Shown here piece by piece: positions 7,302-10,489 of a DNA stretch of 10,489 nucleotides. Each line of letters starts with the position of its first letter. Position 1 is the stretch's first letter. The DNA lies in NCBI GenBank assembly GCA_036939975.1, contig JALLPB010001265.1, positions 1 to 10,489 on the forward strand, read 5' to 3'. Source of the stretch: Cyclostephanos tholiformis. Taxonomy: Eukaryota; Bacillariophyta; Thalassiosirophyceae; Thalassiosirales; Thalassiosiraceae. A model generated the notes under the pieces. It was given only the letters and a program-made list of their open reading frames with translations, did no database searches and was not told the DNA's origin. The position numbers and the translations under genes were made by a program.

Positions 7302-8414
7302 GGGGGTTTAATCCTTCCCCTTTTGCATACTGATCGGGTTAAGCCTAACTTCATGCACCCCCAAGTAAAAATGTGTTCTTCCTTTTGACGAGATATGTTA
7401 CCACATGCCATCGTCATCCTCAGCCGCTAGATGCTGTCACTACAGCCTAATTTGCAATAATATTACCTTCCTCCTCCGGCAAATGATATAGACAAAGATG
7501 GAAATAATATGTAGTAATATGTGAAACTGATTTTCAATAAGGCCTCTTCTTGAAGTTGATCAAGATTGACAAGGATGATTTCCACTGTTCTGTCAGCTGA
7601 TTCATCCTCAAGGGAAATATAAGCTGCTCAAAAAACCACCTCCATATCCTCCCCCCCCCACCACCACCATACACTACTGCCATCTTCCACCATGCCACCA
7701 CCAGTATGGCCTGTCAATGTGTGTGGTCATCTCCATCTTCTGCCTCACCGTGCAGCCGCCTCCATCTTCCACAGTGAAAAGTATCATCCCATATTTTAAT
7801 TACATACAATCAGGCAATTCATTTGACTTTTTTTGTTGTTCTCTTAGCACACCATACAAACTTCACATGGACTGTGGTCAAAAAGCACTCATCCATGGTT
7901 GACAGCACCAATAAAACTTTGATGCTCAATGCCATTTCCCAGCACCCTGGCATTTCAAAATTGATTGATCCCACAAACAAGCCTCGTGCCATGGCCTTCA
8001 TATTGGAGACAGTTGTTGTGTTTTTGTGTGACATGAAACAAAAAATCTATTTTTCATTATCCTAGTTCCACCTTTCTTATTTGCTGCCTCCATAGGTTGG
8101 TATGCCTGCCAGGTTGAAGATGAACAATTACCACAGCAATGAAAGCAGACAGGAGTACCTGGTGCTTTCTTCTTGGTTGTGGTTTGGCCTGGCACATCAT
8201 TGGACAATAGCGGCAGAAGCAATGACAGTCAATGTCATCAACTGCAGTGGATAAGACAAAAAAATTAAATTTGAAGTCAATGATGGTAGATGAGCAGTGT
8301 CAGCCAAGAACATGATTGGTGGGCAACAAAGGTAAGTGGGCAACAAAGGCAAGGTGGGGGGGGGCAACAAAAACAACGACAGTTGCTTTCCTCCAGAAAT
8401 CAAGTGATACAAAA
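7302..8414. other. Gene-free stretch with low-complexity DNA
   Basis: No supported gene. 7636-7702 is C/A-rich with a nine-C run and CCACCACCA triplets. 8318-8352 is a short tandem repeat of GTGGGCAACAAAGG, with a third degraded copy that includes a nine-G run. On the minus strand, overlapping open frames at about 8222-7998 and 8034-7819 hold a Cys-rich CFHCCGNC stretch but no recognisable domain, and they overlap in different frames. They may be traces of an eroded coding element, which I cannot identify. Confidence 0.5.
8318..8376 (+). repeat. Short tandem repeat, unit GTGGGCAACAAAGG-like (~17 bp)
   Basis: GGTGGGCAACAAAGGTAA is followed directly by GTGGGCAACAAAGGCAA and then by a third diverged version containing a nine-G run before CAACAAAAACAAC. 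It is a minisatellite of about 2.5 units. Confidence 0.75.
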
Positions 8415-8970
8415 AAGAATGCCATTGTGTTGTCATGGTTGAGGATGGAAACCATCCCACAGCATGTGTATTGGATGTATATACAGTGTTTGAGCACCTT
8501 CATATGTTATTTATGGGCGCATAGGTGCACCCATACACTGTTACTGTTATGCCTCCAGTGCAGTTGGAGGGAATTTTTGGTAAATTGGTTTAAGGTAAAG
8601 CACAAACAATGAGGCTGTGGCGTCATAGTTGAGACTGTAAACCACCACTGACTGCATCCCACATACATATTGGATGTAAATAAAGGCTGTTGATGGGCAT
8701 ATGGGTGCACCCTTACACACTTATACCTGTGCAGGTAGAAGGCAAATTTTTGAAAATTGGGATAACATGGTTTCCAAATGACATTGTGATGTCATGGTTG
8801 ACACTGAAAACCACTGTTGACTGTATCCCACATCCATATTGGATGTATATTAAGTGTTTGAGCACCTTACAAAATGCTGTGGATAGGCATATGGGTGCAC
8901 CCTTACACTGTTATACCCGTGCAGTTAGGGGGGAAATTTTAAAAATGGGATAAGGTTTGGTGCACGCATA
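8415..8970. repeat. Satellite array, left block (three units)
   Basis: Diverged tandem units are anchored by GTCATGGTTGA-like starts at 8432, 8622 and 8791. Spacings are 190 and 169 bp. Each unit reads in order: GTCATGGTTGAG, CTGTAAACCAC, TGACTG.ATCCCACAT, TATTGGATGT, AGTGTTTGAGCACC, GGGCATATGGGTGCACCC, TTATACC.GTGCAG and AAAATTGGG. The shorter second unit lacks about 21 bp, including GTTTGAGCACCTT. The third unit holds the 17-nt hairpin ACATCCATATTGGATGT (8830-8846). The perfect palindrome GGGTGCACCC is at 8703-8712 and 8893-8902. The open frames here are by-products of the repeat. Confidence 0.88.
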
Positions 8971-9671
8971 GGTGGGGTGGAAAGTTACATACTTAACCCT
9001 CCCTTACGATTATTTTTTATGTAGTCTTCCATACAAGCGCTTGTGACATAACAAGAACAGCCACAACACACAAAAAACTGCCACAAACACTGTGACCATG
9101 GTGGCAGAGCTGATCGCTCCTCCAGATACAAGGATTCAATCAATCCAAGCAATCTAACACAAGGGTGACCTGGTGGAAGGGTTGGCCAAGGCAACCGGTT
9201 GAAGAAATATTGTAGTATCACTTAAAATAATGTAGATATTAAAAATTTTGATCCACCACTGTATTTTTTATAAAATCAATTGACTGCAGAGGACAATGGT
9301 TGCCAAAACGGCATCCATTGTTATTGGCGGGCGCCCATATCTTATAATTAGATTAAATACATAGTTAAAATTAATAAGGTAGCTCGGTTTTAGATATAAG
9401 TATTACTAGGTGAATTCTCTATGGTTAGTTGATGGCAAAATTGTCAATAACAATCAAGTATACCTCCACCGCTTATCATTTTGATGGCCTTGCGGATGCG
9501 CCGGTGCAACCTGAGCACATTGCCTGATAGCATAGGTCCAGGGCTTTAATAGAAGCCACTGGATGCTGCTACTGGGCGAGTATTTGCTCTGTATAGTACC
9601 AGCAGCCACCAGGGTTGCACGAAAAAAACGTTGACAAAAATTCACCACATTTGGAGGTCATTTTGATGGCC
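8971..9671. other. Non-satellite segment interrupting the array
   Basis: Satellite homology stops shortly after GCACGCATAGG near 8970 and resumes near GTAGTGGTG at about 9672, at roughly the same point of the unit (the ACATAGTGGTGTC part). This looks like an insertion of about 700 bp into a unit. The inside is AT-rich in the middle (9200-9420). The minus strand shows short open frames (for example 9221-8985) with no domain I recognise. TCATTTTGATGGCC occurs at 9476-9489 and again at 9658-9671. No matching terminal inverted repeats were found, so the element type is unknown. Confidence 0.5.
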
Positions 9672-10489
9672 GTAGTGGTGTGCCCACTGTAAACCACCGC
9701 TGACTGTATCCCACATCCATATTGGATGTGTATAAAGTGTGTGAGCACCTTCATATGCTATTGATGGGCATATGGATGTACCCTTACACCCTTATACCTG
9801 TTCAGTTGGGGGAAACGAAAATTTGGAAAATTGGGGTAAGGTGGAGCACAAATAACATAGTGGTGTCATGGTTGAGGCTGTAAATATTGCAGTCTGCATC
9901 CCACATCCATATTGGATGTGTATAAAGTATTTGAGCATGCTATGAATGGGCAAATTGGTGCACCCTTACACCTTATACCTGTGCAGGTTAGGGACAAATT
10001 TTGGAAAATTGGGGTGAGGCGGAGCCAAAATGACAGTGTGTTGTCATGGTTGAGGCTGTAAACCATTGCAGTGTGAATCCCACATTCATATCAGATATAT
10101 GAAGTGTTTGAGCATATTCTTTTGCTGTGTTTGAGCACATGAATGCTCCCTTACACTTTTATACCTGTGAAGGGGAGGGCAAAATTTGGAAAACTGGGGT
10201 AAGGTAGAGCTTAAATGACATTGAGATGTCATGTTTGAGGCTATCAACCATTGTAGTCTGCATCCCACCTATCAATTAGATGTGTATAAAGTGTTTGAGC
10301 ACCTTAACATGCTGTGGATGGGCATATGGGTGCACCCTTACACTGTTAAGATACCTGTGCAGGTGGGTGGCAAATGTTTGAAAATTGGGGTATGGCAGAG
10401 CACAAATGACATAGCGGTAACATGATTGAAGCTGTAAACCACCATTGACTGCATTGGATGTAAATAAAGGCTGTTGATGGGCATAAGGG
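9672..10489. repeat. Satellite array, right block (about 4.5 units, runs off the edge)
   Basis: Same unit as the left block. A partial unit resumes at about 9672 (CTGTAAACC at 9687), followed by units with start anchors at 9865, 10043, 10228 and 10417 (spacings 178, 185 and 189 bp). The hairpin ACATCCATATTGGATGT is intact at 9713-9729 and 9903-9919 and decayed in later units. GGGTGCACCC is perfect at 10328-10337. The last, truncated unit carries the same deletion form as the second unit of the left block. The array continues beyond the window. Confidence 0.88.

Noticed and set aside
7819..8222. Minus-strand Cys/His-rich frames (CFHCCGNC, VSCHTKT) as a transposase zinc finger
   Set aside because: Cys/His spacing does not match a family I can name, and the two frames do not join cleanly.
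8690..8953. Open frames within the satellite units
   Set aside because: They follow the tandem repeat, not conserved coding; stops and indels differ between units.
9454..9648. Minus-strand frame with VLRLHRRIRKAIKM-like reading nearby as a coding relic
   Set aside because: The suggestive reading is in another frame with a stop next to it; no family recognised.
8415..10489. CRISPR-like array
   Set aside because: Units are ~170-190 bp with no short repeat/unique spacer layout, and the setting is eukaryotic.

Overview
The window looks like nuclear DNA of a diatom, most likely a repeat-rich pennate species. I infer this from protein style, without any database search. The one intact gene ends in a Cys-rich block with a GRCLxC-type ending that I associate with diatom-specific proteins. 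The two broken transposable elements resemble retrotransposon gag and DDE transposase families I associate with diatom genomes. There is no bacterial-style gene packing, and no rRNA, tRNA or CRISPR array was seen.

Layout, left to right. (1) 1-1233, minus strand: the gag part of an LTR-type retrotransposon. It runs off the left edge and is broken by an in-frame TAG and a frameshift just before its zinc knuckle. (2) 1234-2116: no gene. The near part should be the leader and perhaps the LTR of that element, but neither LTR edges nor a primer site could be fixed. (3) 2117-3573, plus strand: a decayed PIF/Harbinger-like (DDE_Tnp_4 type) transposase gene. It has about six lesions and a 627-bp intron or insertion that carries a 26-bp-arm hairpin and a cluster of GGAATTCC-like motifs. 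(4) 3574-4208: non-coding, with a 29-G run, a 12-A run and a C11(GCCC)4 tract upstream of the main gene. (5) 4209-6950, plus strand: an intact, intronless 913-aa reading frame with four RNI/tropomodulin-like leucine-rich repeats, long disordered basic and acidic linkers, RGSD-type repeats and short CxxC motifs at both termini. (6) 6951-8414: non-coding 3' flank with a ~102-bp direct duplication, AATAAA signals and low-complexity DNA. (7) 8415-10489: a diverged ~170-190-bp satellite of about eight units, running off the right edge and split by a ~700-bp unrelated segment.

The genes do not form a pathway. The picture is one host gene surrounded by decayed mobile elements and satellite DNA. The most unusual items are the matching RC[I/L]KCDP heptapeptides at the two ends of the LRR protein, the hairpin inside the transposase interruption, and the satellite with two palindromes per unit and a shared deletion variant. 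I found no convincing new multi-gene system.
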